Positions 18,226-27,402 are shown, counted from the first letter of the stretch. The stretch is 64,000 bases of DNA from Mesobacillus campisalis (GCF_000986785.1 NZ_LAYY01000006.1:62001-126000), one strand, 5' to 3'. Notes: generated by a model not told the origin, from the sequence alone. Numbers and translations are program-made.

Positions 18226-18834
18226 ATGAAACGAACCCTTGATATTACCTGCGCTTTCGGTGCATTGCTCTTGCTATCTCCAATAATGATAATAACAGCT
18301 CTTTTGGTCCGTCTTAATCTTGGTTCGCCGGTTCTTTTTAAACAGCTAAGACCCGGTCTTCATGGAAAGCCTTTCTATATTTATAAGTTCCGAACCATGA
18401 CAGACAAGCGCGATTCAAATGGGGAATTGCTGCCTGACCATGTTCGGCTGACCCCGTTTGGGCAGCTGCTCCGCAAATTCAGCCTTGATGAATTTCCTCA
18501 GCTAATTAATGTTTTGAAAGGGGACTTGAGCCTGGTAGGGCCCCGGCCGTTACTGATAGAATACCTGGATCTTTATACGGAAGAGCAGGCAAGGCGCCAT
18601 GAGGTGCGTCCGGGAATTACCGGCTGGGCCCAGGTGAACGGGCGGAACGCCGTTTCATGGGAACAGAAATTTGAACTGGACGTCTGGTATGTGGACAATC
18701 ATTCAATTTGGCTGGATTTGAAAATCCTGTCCATGACCTTTTTAAAAGTGGCGAAATCAGAAGGGATCAGCCAGCAAGGGTCGGTGACCGCAGAAAAATT
18801 CAGGGGAACTTCGAACCAGGAGGTCGATTTATGA
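18226..18834 (+). CDS. epsL: Initiating sugar-1-phosphate transferase, EpsL/PglC family
   Basis: Transfers a sugar-1-phosphate to undecaprenyl phosphate to start each repeat unit. The 202-residue protein is the minimal PglC-type: one re-entrant hydrophobic N-terminal segment (about 4-28), then [31 protein letters not shown], the catalytic pair in [16 protein letters not shown] and the PRPLL and [14 protein letters not shown] blocks. Stop and the next ATG overlap (ATGA). With EpsC, EpsM and EpsN equivalents present, diacetylbacillosamine-1-phosphate is the likely donor sugar. Confidence 0.92.
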   Translation: MKRTLDITCAFGALLLLSPIMIITALLVRLNLGSPVLFKQLRPGLHGKPFYIYKFRTMTDKRDSNGELLPDHVRLTPFGQLLRKFSLDEFPQLINVLKGDLSLVGPRPLLIEYLDLYTEEQARRHEVRPGITGWAQVNGRNAVSWEQKFELDVWYVDNHSIWLDLKILSMTFLKVAKSEGISQQGSVTAEKFRGTSNQEVDL

Positions 18835-19466
18835 AACAGCTCTGTGTAATCGGCCAGGGCGGACATAGCAAGGTAATTATCGATATTATCATCGCCATGA
18901 AAAAGTACCAGATTGCGGCTTGCCTTGATGATAAATACCCCGGGACGAGCAAGCGGAAGGGAATTCTATATGGCCCCGTTTCCCTTGCCGAGGAGCTTTC
19001 AAAAGAGGAATCAATGGGCTTTGTCATTGCCATTGGCTGCAATAAAACACGAAAAAAACTATTTTCCGAGCTTGGGCTGCCCATCGAACGATTTCCCGTG
19101 CTCGTGCACCCGGCTGCAGTTGTCAGCCCTTCCAGCATCATAGGCGGCGGCACGGTCGTTATGCCAAACAGCACTATTAATGCGTGCGCCGCAATTGGAA
19201 ATCATGCCATTATCAATACGGGTTCTGTAGTTGAACATGATAGCCTGCTGGGAAATTATGTACATGTATGTCCCAATGCAACGCTGACAGGCAATGTGGA
19301 GGCAGGGGAAGGAGCCCAGATTGGCGCGGGGGCTGCCATCATTCCAGGCATTCGCATCGGGCGCTGGAGCATTGTCGGAGCCGGATCAACGGTGATTCAT
19401 CCTGTACCGGACCATGAAAAAGTAGCAGGTGCACCAGCGAAATCAATACTTAAGGTGAGGGTGTGA
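18831..19466 (+). CDS. epsM: Sugar O/N-acetyltransferase, EpsM/PglD family
   Basis: N-acetylates the 4-amino group to form UDP-N,N'-diacetylbacillosamine. An N-terminal Rossmann-like part [20 protein letters not shown] precedes the left-handed beta-helix; the catalytic His is expected in [19 protein letters not shown]. 211 residues is the usual PglD length. I start at ATG 18831, after CAGGAGG, which gives a four-base overlap with epsL; the same frame is open further upstream but enters the epsL coding region without a site. Confidence 0.91.
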   Translation: MKQLCVIGQGGHSKVIIDIIIAMKKYQIAACLDDKYPGTSKRKGILYGPVSLAEELSKEESMGFVIAIGCNKTRKKLFSELGLPIERFPVLVHPAAVVSPSSIIGGGTVVMPNSTINACAAIGNHAIINTGSVVEHDSLLGNYVHVCPNATLTGNVEAGEGAQIGAGAAIIPGIRIGRWSIVGAGSTVIHPVPDHEKVAGAPAKSILKVRV

Positions 19467-19473
19467 TTCTTGA

Positions 19474-20670
19474 ATGGCACAGCAAATGGTCAAGCAGAAA
19501 AGAATTTATCTGTCGTCTCCCCATATGAGCGGAAATGAGCAGAAATATATAAAAGAAGCTTTTGACACCAATTGGATCGCCCCATTGGGCCCAAATGTGG
19601 ATTGCTTTGAAAGAGAGATTGCGGCGTATATTGGAACAAAGGGAGCGGCTGCTGTAAGTTCCGGGACCGCGGCGATTCACTTGGCGCTGCAACTGTTGGA
19701 CGTCGGCAGGGGAGACCGTGTATTTTGCTCTTCCCTAACTTTTATCGCAAGTGCCAACCCTATTGTCTATCAGGGAGCTGAACCAGTTTTTATCGATTCA
19801 GAGCCTGATACCTGGAATATGTCTCCGCAGGCGCTAAAAAGGGCATTTATAGAGGCGGAGAGGAAGGGCAGACTGCCCAAGGCGGTCATTGTCGTCAATC
19901 TTTATGGCCAAAGTGCCAAGATGGACGAGATCATTTCGGTATGCGATGCCTATAATGTTCCTATCATTGAAGACGCCGCTGAATCGTTAGGATCATCCTA
20001 TAAGGGGAGAAAAAGCGGCACGTTTGGGAAATTTGGCATTTTCTCTTTTAATGGGAACAAAATTATCACCACTTCAGGTGGAGGCATGCTTGTTTCAAAT
20101 GATGAGGAGGCCTTGGAAAAGGCCCGCTTTCTCGCTACTCAGGCCCGCGATCCGGCACCACACTACCAGCATAGCGATGTCGGTTTTAATTACCGGATGA
20201 GCAATATTCTTGCAGGGGTCGGGCGTGCCCAGCTTGAGGTGCTGGATGAAAGGGTCAAAAGCCGAAGGACCATCTATAAACGGTATCAAGCTGCCCTGGG
20301 TGGAATAGAAGGAATTGACTTTATGCCGGAAATGGATGGGACCATGTCGAACAGGTGGTTAACGGCATTAACGATTGACGCCCATATCGCGGGGATTTCC
20401 CCAATGCAAATGATTGAACACCTGGCCAAGGATAATATAGAGGCACGGCCTGTCTGGAAGCCGCTGCATCTTCAGCCTGCCTTCGAAGGAGCAGCCTATT
20501 ACCCCCATCAGGCGGGGGTCAGCATATCAGACCATCTATTCAGGAATGGCTTGTGCCTGCCCTCAGGATCCAATATGACATTGGAAGAACAGATTAGGGT
20601 GATTGGCGGAATCATGGAACTCTTTGCGAAGGTGGAGGTAACCAGGGCGCTTGGTTTGCCAGTGAGTTAG
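19474..20670 (+). CDS. epsN: PLP aminotransferase, EpsN/PglE family
   Basis: Aminates C4 of the 4-keto sugar made by the EpsC-type dehydratase. DegT family motifs are APLGPNVDCFEREIAAY, VSSGTAAIHLALQLL, EDAAESLGSSYKG and the PLP lysine in SFNGNKIITTSGGG (K196), then GFNYRMSNILAGVGRAQL. The 398-residue length is standard. It is the last gene of the operon, as in B. subtilis where epsL, epsM and epsN are clustered, and is followed by a strong terminator. Confidence 0.92.
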   Translation: MAQQMVKQKRIYLSSPHMSGNEQKYIKEAFDTNWIAPLGPNVDCFEREIAAYIGTKGAAAVSSGTAAIHLALQLLDVGRGDRVFCSSLTFIASANPIVYQGAEPVFIDSEPDTWNMSPQALKRAFIEAERKGRLPKAVIVVNLYGQSAKMDEIISVCDAYNVPIIEDAAESLGSSYKGRKSGTFGKFGIFSFNGNKIITTSGGGMLVSNDEEALEKARFLATQARDPAPHYQHSDVGFNYRMSNILAGVGRAQLEVLDERVKSRRTIYKRYQAALGGIEGIDFMPEMDGTMSNRWLTALTIDAHIAGISPMQMIEHLAKDNIEARPVWKPLHLQPAFEGAAYYPHQAGVSISDHLFRNGLCLPSGSNMTLEEQIRVIGGIMELFAKVEVTRALGLPVS

Positions 20671-20678
20671 ACCCAAAT

Positions 20679-20728
20679 AAAAAAGAGGCATTGGACGATG
20701 TTAATTTCGTCCAATGCCTCTTTTTTTT
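20679..20728. terminator. Strong bidirectional terminator ending the polysaccharide operon
   Basis: Twenty-base arms 20679-20698 and 20707-20726 pair perfectly around an eight-base loop; the GC core is GAGGCATTGGACGA. A-run on the left and T-run on the right allow termination from both sides. It lies between epsN and the convergent gene on the minus strand, whose stop codon is in the T-run. Confidence 0.93.
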
Positions 20729-21932
20729 ATTGGCTGTTTATATAAAGGTAGGCAGAAATACTGAACAATGCTGTGCTTGATGATTCTTCCCGAAGGTACA
20801 TCTCCTGGTAAACCCCTTCAAGTTCTTCAAAAATTCCTTTATCATATATTCCCAAATACCCAAGCCTTAATATTTCAAAATAATAAGGGTTCTCTTCTTG
20901 GTTAAAATAAACCTTTTTTTCATTCTCCAAATTATGAATATATTTTCTTACCTTTGGCGGTCTGTCGGTATGGACGGTTTTATAGATAATATTTGTGAAT
21001 CTTTCAAAATCCTTCGTTGAGAATATATCAAAGCCGGCATGTTCATGCAGGATGTACAAGCCATAAATCGTCAATGCGGCATGGCTGATATCTTCCCCCG
21101 GGCGCGGTGTGGTTCCGGAGACCCAGTAACGCCAATAATAGGCATCATGCTTTTCGTCATAGCTGACTAGTTCATTTTTAAAATAACGAAGGCTTTTTTC
21201 AATTTTCTCTGTATAAGCATTTCCTTCCGTTAGCTTATCATAGAGGCCGCAGGCAGCTAAATAAATAAAAATCCTGTTGGGCACAGCCATTTTATTTGCT
21301 TCCGTCACATACGGTTCACCGTAGGAATGGCCCCGGAAGAACCCTTCCGTTTCGGAAACGTCCTTCCACATTCCCGGCTGGTTGTGAACGGCCAAAGCCT
21401 TGCCGGCTGAAACCAAAAATTCGTCGGCAATGTCACGGTATTCACTCAAATTGTATGTTTGGACAATATCAACAAAGACAAGGATAGGCACGACAATCAT
21501 GCCCGTATGGACAGGGTAGGTATAGCTGAACTTTCCGGAAGTGTAATGTCCGCGATCCGACCAGGCAGGGAGCGATAATCCTGAATTGGTAAAACTCTCA
21601 ATCCCTAATTTTTCATCGGTATGTTTCAAAATGTACTGCGCCTGGGGAAAGAAAAAGTTCAAATACTTCTCATCACCTGTAGCCATATACATGTTCAGGA
21701 GGGAGAGGGCCACATAGCTCCAGCCCCAGGCGTAATCTTCACCACTAAAATTGTAGTTGCCGCTGGGAAACTGTTTAAAAGACCAGGCGGCCTGCTGGAA
21801 ATACATTTCATCATAAAATTCGGGGGTTAGTACATCTTCTGTGTTCAATCCGTCTACCGCTTTTCTCTCAAAGAAGCCGAAAATCAAAATGACAGCGGTG
21901 AAAATGATGAACAAGCGTTTTTTAATCGCCAA
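20727..21932 (-). CDS. Secreted or anchored protein of unknown function, probably alpha/alpha-barrel
   Basis: 401 residues; I do not recognise a named family. An N-terminal hydrophobic segment (IFTAVILIFGFF, residues about 9-22) is a signal peptide or anchor. The rest is rich in aromatic, repeated helical pairs (YAWGWSYVALSLLNMYMATG, YPVHTGMIVVPILVFVDIV, ISHAALTIYGLYILHEHAG), the texture of (alpha/alpha) toroid glycosidases, polysaccharide lyases and glucuronyl C5-epimerase C-terminal domains. Start TTG at 21932 follows GAGAGGG. It converges on the polysaccharide operon and lies beside an LCP gene, so a role in processing the exported polymer is plausible but unproven. Confidence 0.75.
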   Translation of the reverse strand: MAIKKRLFIIFTAVILIFGFFERKAVDGLNTEDVLTPEFYDEMYFQQAAWSFKQFPSGNYNFSGEDYAWGWSYVALSLLNMYMATGDEKYLNFFFPQAQYILKHTDEKLGIESFTNSGLSLPAWSDRGHYTSGKFSYTYPVHTGMIVVPILVFVDIVQTYNLSEYRDIADEFLVSAGKALAVHNQPGMWKDVSETEGFFRGHSYGEPYVTEANKMAVPNRIFIYLAACGLYDKLTEGNAYTEKIEKSLRYFKNELVSYDEKHDAYYWRYWVSGTTPRPGEDISHAALTIYGLYILHEHAGFDIFSTKDFERFTNIIYKTVHTDRPPKVRKYIHNLENEKKVYFNQEENPYYFEILRLGYLGIYDKGIFEELEGVYQEMYLREESSSTALFSISAYLYINSQ

Positions 21933-21973
21933 TTTTCCCTCTCACTTCTTTTCGATAGTACGGACAGGAAATG

Positions 21974-22912
21974 CTATTCAATGAGCATATGTTTCTTTAG
22001 CGCATCGGTCAATTTCTGTTTTTCCTGTTCGGCTATATGATAGTAATAGACGCCGTCTGTTTCCTGGCCGCGGCCATTGACCTGGATTTGCTCTACATTA
22101 TGCCGGGCATCCATATAGTTTGCCTGGATGGATTTTAAGGCGTCGAATGTGAAATTGGTTTTCACATTGTTTCCGATTGCTTCCAGAATGTTTCCGTAAT
22201 TTGCGAGAGTTTTAACCTGGGCTGCTTCCTTAATAAAGGCTTGAATGATTTTCCGCTGCCGCTCCTGCCGGCCGAAATCCCCATTTGGATCTTCATGCCG
22301 CATTTGGGAATACCTTAGTGCCTCCTCGCCATTCAAATTTATATCCCCTAAAGGAAAGTGTTCGCCGCCATACGAAAATTCTAATGTGTTGTTGACTGAA
22401 ACTCCGCCAACGGCGTCTACCAGGTCCTTAAAACCGTCCATATTTACTTCCAAAAAGTAATCGACCGGGATATCGAGGAGTTTTTCAACTGTTTTAATGG
22501 ATAGGTCCGTCCCGCCGTATGTATAAGCATGGTTCAGTTTATCCCTTGTTTTCTGTCCTTCAATCTCTGTAAGGGTATCACGGGGAATGCTCACCATTTT
22601 AATCGATTCCTCATGGGGGTTGACCGTCAATAAGATTAAGGAGTCGGGCCGCCCGCGATCTCCTTCCCGCTTGTCGATTCCCAATAATAGGACAGAAAAA
22701 GGATCTTTCTCTGCTAAATTGATGATCCTCTTATCGGTTTGGACACTTAAAGGCTGATGTGTTTTGTCAAGGGTGCTCGCGATGGAATGATACACGCTAA
22801 AGGCATATGCCCCTCCACCGAGGAAAAGCAGCAGCATGACGCCAATAGTGATTTTTAGGCCAAGGCGCTTCTTTTTACGCCGGTCAGGATGATGGTGTTC
22901 CTGAGTCATCAT
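21974..22912 (-). CDS. LytR-CpsA-Psr (LCP) family cell-wall glycopolymer ligase
   Basis: LCP proteins move undecaprenyl-pyrophosphate-linked polymers onto peptidoglycan. After a basic cytoplasmic N-terminus (HHHPDRRKKKR) there is one transmembrane helix (about 21-42), then the LCP domain with LLLGIDKREGDRGRPDSLIL, VSIPRDTLTEIEG, a DKLNHAYTYGG segment, and RYSQMRHEDPNGDFGRQERQ. ATG at 22912 sits five bases after AAAGGGAG; an in-frame GTG two codons earlier overlaps that site. 312 residues. Next to the capsule-like operon it may attach that polymer, although most bacilli have several LCP paralogues. Confidence 0.9.
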   Translation of the reverse strand: MMTQEHHHPDRRKKKRLGLKITIGVMLLLFLGGGAYAFSVYHSIASTLDKTHQPLSVQTDKRIINLAEKDPFSVLLLGIDKREGDRGRPDSLILLTVNPHEESIKMVSIPRDTLTEIEGQKTRDKLNHAYTYGGTDLSIKTVEKLLDIPVDYFLEVNMDGFKDLVDAVGGVSVNNTLEFSYGGEHFPLGDINLNGEEALRYSQMRHEDPNGDFGRQERQRKIIQAFIKEAAQVKTLANYGNILEAIGNNVKTNFTFDALKSIQANYMDARHNVEQIQVNGRGQETDGVYYYHIAEQEKQKLTDALKKHMLIE

Positions 22913-23393
22913 ATCCACTCCCTTTGAAATATATGGGTTTATTTTAACATGTGAAATAGTAAACAGGTATTCTACGAAATGACTAGAAATATGACATAAT
23001 TTGAATTATTTTGTCAGGTAGTCAAACAAGGCTAGTCAGGAGGGCCCGTTTCTTTCTTTCAGGCAAGGGTATCGATCCTTCTTCCTATAAAAAACGGCCT
23101 GGACAGGCGTCCTTTTGACTAGGTGATATGCCGTTCTTTTTTTGAGCGAAATGTGCTGTGTGCACTCTGAATTTCACTTGGTTATAAAGTAGCACTACAT
23201 TTGGAGTGTGAAGCAATGCTTTTATTCCTGCCATTCTTAGGTAAATGTATGGAGGAGGCCGATTTGGAGCACGAGAAACAACAAAAAATTGAATAAAACA
23301 GCATATTTCTACAATTATCAAACCTTGTTACTCTAGATTTGAATGGAAGAAATGGAATCTGAAAGCAATCAAAAAGAAAAGTAGGTAATAACG
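22913..23393. other. Intergenic region with one isolated terminator-like structure
   Basis: About 480 bases between the divergent LCP gene and the GH18-NodB-GT2 gene. At 23093-23143 AACGGC and GCCGTT enclose an inner GGAC/GTCC hairpin and are followed by a T-run, so it reads like a terminator on the plus strand with no upstream plus-strand gene. The stretch could hold a small RNA or simply a leader. No riboswitch class was recognised. A 26-codon frame at 23216-23296 was judged too weak to call. Confidence 0.45.
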
Positions 23394-26300
23394 ATGTCCG
23401 GGATAGGAAAACTTAAAAAAAGACAAAGGCGATTCATTTTTGAAAGTGAATCGAATAAAAGGTGGTATGTTCTGCTGATTACCGGCAGTCTGGGCCTCAT
23501 GATTACTCTTATGCTGGTATTCTTTTCAGCGCTCGGTCTATATTTTGATCCGAATCTTCCCAGGTTAGAGGCCAAGGGAACAGGAGAGATGCCACAAATC
23601 AGCCCAACGGAGACGAAGCCGCCAGAGTACGTAGATTCCATTAATACGACAAATGAAAAATATCTTAATCAAGGAATCGAATATGAACCCGAAATCCATG
23701 CTTTTTATGTCAACTGGGATAAGAACAGTGAACAATCCTTTAGGAAGAACATTGAGGAAATTGACGTTCTGATTCCCCAATGGTTTGGTCTCACCCCCAG
23801 TCTGGAAATTGAAAGTGACGTACAAAAGGAAATCGCGGATTTAGCCAAAAAGAATGATGTAAAGGTAACCCCTCTTATTCACAATCAACGTGACGGGTTG
23901 TGGAATCAGGAAACGATACATAAATTATTGCATTCACCGCAAGCTCAACAGAAAGTCATACACGAGCTGCACCAACAAATAAAAAAATATGGATTTGATG
24001 GAATCAATATCGACTTTGAGAATTTGAATCCAAGTGACAGGGATCTATTGACAGCCTTCATTAAGGAGCTTTACAAGGTGTTCCATGCAGACGGCCTTAC
24101 GGTTTCAATCGACGTGCCGCCTGCAAATAAAGCATTTGATTATAAAGAGCTGGAAAAGTACGCGGATAAAATCATCATCATGTCCTACGATGAAAATGTC
24201 CTTCATCCTGGTCCCATTGCTTCGGCATCGTGGTTTAAGGAAAGCCTCTCCCAAATCTCTCCAGAAAAGCTGGTCGCTGGCTTGGGGAATTATGGATATG
24301 ATTGGGATTGGGAGACCAGTGAGGCTGGAGAAGCTGTATCGTTTGATGATGTCATGAGGCTGGCTGATCAGGCAGACTTGAAGGTCCAATGGGACGATAT
24401 GAGCAAAACGCCTTACCTAAAATACAAGGATGAAGGCAAACTGCATGAAATCTGGTTCCTGGACAGTGTTACCTTCCATAACCAGATGAAGATGTCAGCA
24501 GAAGCAGGCGCACAAGGTGTGGCGTTATGGAGGCTGGGCACCGAAGATCCATCCATTTGGGATGTGATAAAGGGCCATCCTGCAGAGGAGCTGCTGACCG
24601 TTAAAAACGGCGGCAATATTTACAGCAACGGAGAAGGAAATGTCTTTCGAGCCGCAGGAAATTGGGAAGAGGGGGAGCGAAGCCTCCAATTTGATGAAGC
24701 TGGTTTCATAAAAGGCCAATCTTATCTAGCAAATCCGAAATTCTCCGAGATTGAACATTTGGCCAATCGGGACAATAAGGAGGTTGTCCTGACCTTTGAT
24801 GACGGACCCGACCCTGAATACACGAGGGATATTTTGGAGATTCTCAATCGTTATGATGTGAAAGCTTCCTTTTTTATAATTGGTAAAAAGGCGATGGTCA
24901 ACCAGGACCTGGTTAAACAAATCTATCAGGAGGGTCATGAGATTGGCAACCACACTTTTACCCATCCATTTACGAATGAGATATCCGATGAGCAGTTAAA
25001 AGTGGAACTCAACAGTACCCAGCGCATCATCCAGGGGATCACCGGGCGTTCATCGGTTTTATATCGATCTCCATACGGCGATGAAGAGGCGAAATACCTT
25101 CAGTCCCACTTTGAGAGGATGAGGGATGTCACTCAAATGGGATACATCACGGTCAACTATGATATTGACTCAAAGGACTGGAAAGCAAACGACGGAAAGG
25201 AAATTGTCGATACTGTCATGAGCCAGGTGTCCAACGGCGATATTATTCTGCTGCACGATGGGGGCGGAGAGAGATCCGCCACCGTCGAGGCGCTTCCTGA
25301 ATTAATTGAAGAATTGCAGGGTCAGGGCTATACGTTTGTGACCATCAGCGAGCTTCTGGGAGAAAGCAAGGACTCGGTGATGGCCCCGGTTCCAAACGCG
25401 GAAAATCCAATCGTAAAGAGCTCCAAGGTGATGCTCTTCCATGTAACGAATTTTAACCAAGTGATTTTTATTTTGCTATATTGCGTGATTATCATTTTGG
25501 TTTTGCGCCTCCTCCTGCTGGCTTTCTTAGCCATAAGGCATAAAAGACAGGTGGTTTATCCCGAGCCGGATCCTTCCTATCATCCTGCTGTCAGTGTGGT
25601 GATTGCCGCCTTCAATGAAGAAAAGGTCATCGGGAAGACAATCGATTCCATCCTGAAAAGCCGTTATTCCAACCTGGAAGTGATTGTCGTGGATGATGGA
25701 TCGGAGGATGAGACAGGACAGATTACCTCTAAATTTGGGAGCAAAAAGGTCCGTCTTATTCAAAAGGAAAATGGCGGAAAAACGTCTGCTGTCAATTTGG
25801 GCATCCGTAATGCAAAAGGGGATATCATCATTGCAGTGGATGCTGATACGGTTGTTGCCCCCGATACTATTGCTCGTCTGGTCCGTCATTTTTCAGACGA
25901 CAGGGTGGCAGCTGTATCGGGAAATGTAAGGGTAGGAAATGTGAAAAATCTGCTGACGGCATGGCAGCATGTTGAGTATGTGACTGGCTTCAATTTAGAA
26001 AAGCGCGCTTTTGCCGCGCTGGGAAGCGTGACGGTTGTTCCTGGTGCAATAGGGGCCTGGCGGAAACAAGTGGTAGAACAGCTCGGCTATTTTGCAGCGG
26101 ATACATTGGCGGAAGATACGGATATGACATTAAAGATTGTACGCAGCGGGTACAGGGTGTTGATCGATGAGCAGGCATATGCTTATACAGAGGCACCAGA
26201 AACGATAGGCGCCTTCTTAAAGCAGCGTTTTAGATGGACCTTTGGAACCTTGCAATGTCTCTGGAAACATAAAAGGGCCTTGCGGGAAACCAATCAGAAA

Positions 26301-26681
26301 GCACTGGGGCTTGTTGCCCTCCCTAATATGTTCCTGTTTCAATTTGTGGTTCCTTCTTTTGCCCCGCTTTTGGATTTGCTGTTTGTTTTTGGAATCCTAA
26401 TGGGTGAGGTTAAAAATTCCGTGCTGGTATTTGCCTGTTACCTGCTGATTGATTTCCTTATTTGCACCATGGCTTTCAGGATGGAAAAGCTGGGGCTCAA
26501 ACCGCTCCTGACCCTCTTCCTCCAGAGAATAGCCTATCGTTATCTGTTGCTGTTTGTCGCGTGGAAATCCATACTGGCTGCTCTCAAAGGAAAGCGTATA
26601 GGATGGAACAAGCTGGAGCGGGCAGGAGCGGTGAAGGAAGTTCCTGTCATCACCGGGGCTATGACGAGAAATATGGATTAA
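23394..26681 (+). CDS. Three-domain fusion: GH18-like hydrolase, NodB polysaccharide deacetylase, GT2 membrane synthase
   Basis: 1095 residues. A transmembrane helix (about 24-50) anchors an outside GH18-like domain (about 95-395; FDGINIDFENL with E209 at the catalytic place) and a NodB deacetylase domain (about 460-660; TFDDGPD 467-473, zinc ligands in NHTFTHP with H520 and H524, YRSPYGD, late LLHDGGG). A helix at about 690-715 leads to a cytoplasmic GT2 domain (about 730-950; VDADT 815-819, AEDTD 906-910, QRFRW 944-948) and terminal membrane helices. The parts match PgaB-type (deacetylase plus glycosidase-like) and PgaC-type (synthase) activities of poly-N-acetylglucosamine systems, here in one chain. 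Polymer identity is inferred. It is monocistronic with its own terminator. Confidence 0.9.
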   Translation: MSGIGKLKKRQRRFIFESESNKRWYVLLITGSLGLMITLMLVFFSALGLYFDPNLPRLEAKGTGEMPQISPTETKPPEYVDSINTTNEKYLNQGIEYEPEIHAFYVNWDKNSEQSFRKNIEEIDVLIPQWFGLTPSLEIESDVQKEIADLAKKNDVKVTPLIHNQRDGLWNQETIHKLLHSPQAQQKVIHELHQQIKKYGFDGINIDFENLNPSDRDLLTAFIKELYKVFHADGLTVSIDVPPANKAFDYKELEKYADKIIIMSYDENVLHPGPIASASWFKESLSQISPEKLVAGLGNYGYDWDWETSEAGEAVSFDDVMRLADQADLKVQWDDMSKTPYLKYKDEGKLHEIWFLDSVTFHNQMKMSAEAGAQGVALWRLGTEDPSIWDVIKGHPAEELLTVKNGGNIYSNGEGNVFRAAGNWEEGERSLQFDEAGFIKGQSYLANPKFSEIEHLANRDNKEVVLTFDDGPDPEYTRDILEILNRYDVKASFFIIGKKAMVNQDLVKQIYQEGHEIGNHTFTHPFTNEISDEQLKVELNSTQRIIQGITGRSSVLYRSPYGDEEAKYLQSHFERMRDVTQMGYITVNYDIDSKDWKANDGKEIVDTVMSQVSNGDIILLHDGGGERSATVEALPELIEELQGQGYTFVTISELLGESKDSVMAPVPNAENPIVKSSKVMLFHVTNFNQVIFILLYCVIIILVLRLLLLAFLAIRHKRQVVYPEPDPSYHPAVSVVIAAFNEEKVIGKTIDSILKSRYSNLEVIVVDDGSEDETGQITSKFGSKKVRLIQKENGGKTSAVNLGIRNAKGDIIIAVDADTVVAPDTIARLVRHFSDDRVAAVSGNVRVGNVKNLLTAWQHVEYVTGFNLEKRAFAALGSVTVVPGAIGAWRKQVVEQLGYFAADTLAEDTDMTLKIVRSGYRVLIDEQAYAYTEAPETIGAFLKQRFRWTFGTLQCLWKHKRALRETNQKALGLVALPNMFLFQFVVPSFAPLLDLLFVFGILMGEVKNSVLVFACYLLIDFLICTMAFRMEKLGLKPLLTLFLQRIAYRYLLLFVAWKSILAALKGKRIGWNKLERAGAVKEVPVITGAMTRNMD

Positions 26682-26746
26682 GTTAGTTCCATAATTATGG
26701 AGTCCAATGATTTGGCACAAATTAAAACATGTTATAGTAAAAGAAA

Positions 26747-26784
26747 AACCAGAGCCGGCGAGTCATCGCCGGCTCTGGTTTTTT
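26747..26784. terminator. Bidirectional intrinsic terminator
   Basis: Arms AACCAGAGCCGGCGA (26747-26761) and TCGCCGGCTCTGGTT (26766-26780) pair perfectly around GTCA, with T-runs on both strands. It ends the fusion gene and, on the other strand, the GH73 gene. Confidence 0.92.
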
Positions 26785-26826
26785 CAACTGCCAAGGGGAA
26801 GGGGGGAACCTTCCTAACAATCGTTT

Positions 26827-27402
26827 TTACTCCTGTGTGGCAAACTGAAGCATCCTTCCATATAAATTCACAATGGATTGCCCGTACGTATCCCCGGGGA
26901 CGGCCCATTTGCCATTCAGGTCAACCCATGTGGGCGCGGATCCCCTGTTTACAAGGTCAAACCGGGGGTCTACAAGAGGGTAGTGGTCCGGCAATGGAGC
27001 CTCGGTGGCATAGGCGTACAGGTGTTGAAGGTGGGCGAGCACACCTTGTTCGGCTGTCTCAAAGCTGGCGCCGCGGACCTCTCCACCCGTGGCCCCGATG
27101 CCGGCATAGTTGTTCTGGCTGCTGCGCACCACGCCGGTATAGCGAAAATAATCGGTTTCATGGATGGCCTGCGCATACGCGACATCGCCCCTAATGCCAT
27201 AATATCCGCCGAGATGGGAGTAATAACTGCCGAGCTTAGGGGCCCCGGGATGGACGGTTCTCACAAAGGCATCCAGCTGCTCTGGAGAAAGGAGCGTCGG
27301 CCCCAGGATCGTCAGATTTTCCGGCAATGAAGATGCGTCCTGCAAATCCAGGCCGTTGTACAAGTCAGAGCCATCATTTCCAGGCCAATTATGATTGTTC
27401 AT
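26827..27402 (-). CDS. GH73-type N-acetylglucosaminidase domain protein
   Basis: 191-residue protein of the glucosaminidase (LytG/FlgJ-like) family that cleaves GlcNAc-MurNAc links in peptidoglycan. Visible regions are LLSPEQLDAFVRTVHPGAPK, YAQAIHETDYFRYTG with the expected catalytic Glu in HETD, NNYAGIGATGG and AEQGVLAHLQHLYAYA. The start ATG at 27402 follows TATGGAGGAAAAGT; the longer frame upstream lacks a site. There is no signal peptide: the N-terminus MNNHNWPGNDGSDLYNGLDL is hydrophilic, so export would need another route, or the protein acts on lysis. A palindromic repeat lies 68 bases upstream. Confidence 0.82.
   Translation of the reverse strand: MNNHNWPGNDGSDLYNGLDLQDASSLPENLTILGPTLLSPEQLDAFVRTVHPGAPKLGSYYSHLGGYYGIRGDVAYAQAIHETDYFRYTGVVRSSQNNYAGIGATGGEVRGASFETAEQGVLAHLQHLYAYATEAPLPDHYPLVDPRFDLVNRGSAPTWVDLNGKWAVPGDTYGQSIVNLYGRMLQFATQE

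Noticed and set aside
23216-23296. Frame of 26 codons (MLLFLPFLGKCMEEADLEHE...)
   Set aside because: A GGAGTG site is present, but the peptide has mixed hydrophobic and charged halves and no supporting context; too weak to call.
26697-27330. Plus-strand frames across the GH73 gene
   Set aside because: They cover a strong terminator hairpin and a clear glucosaminidase domain read on the other strand.
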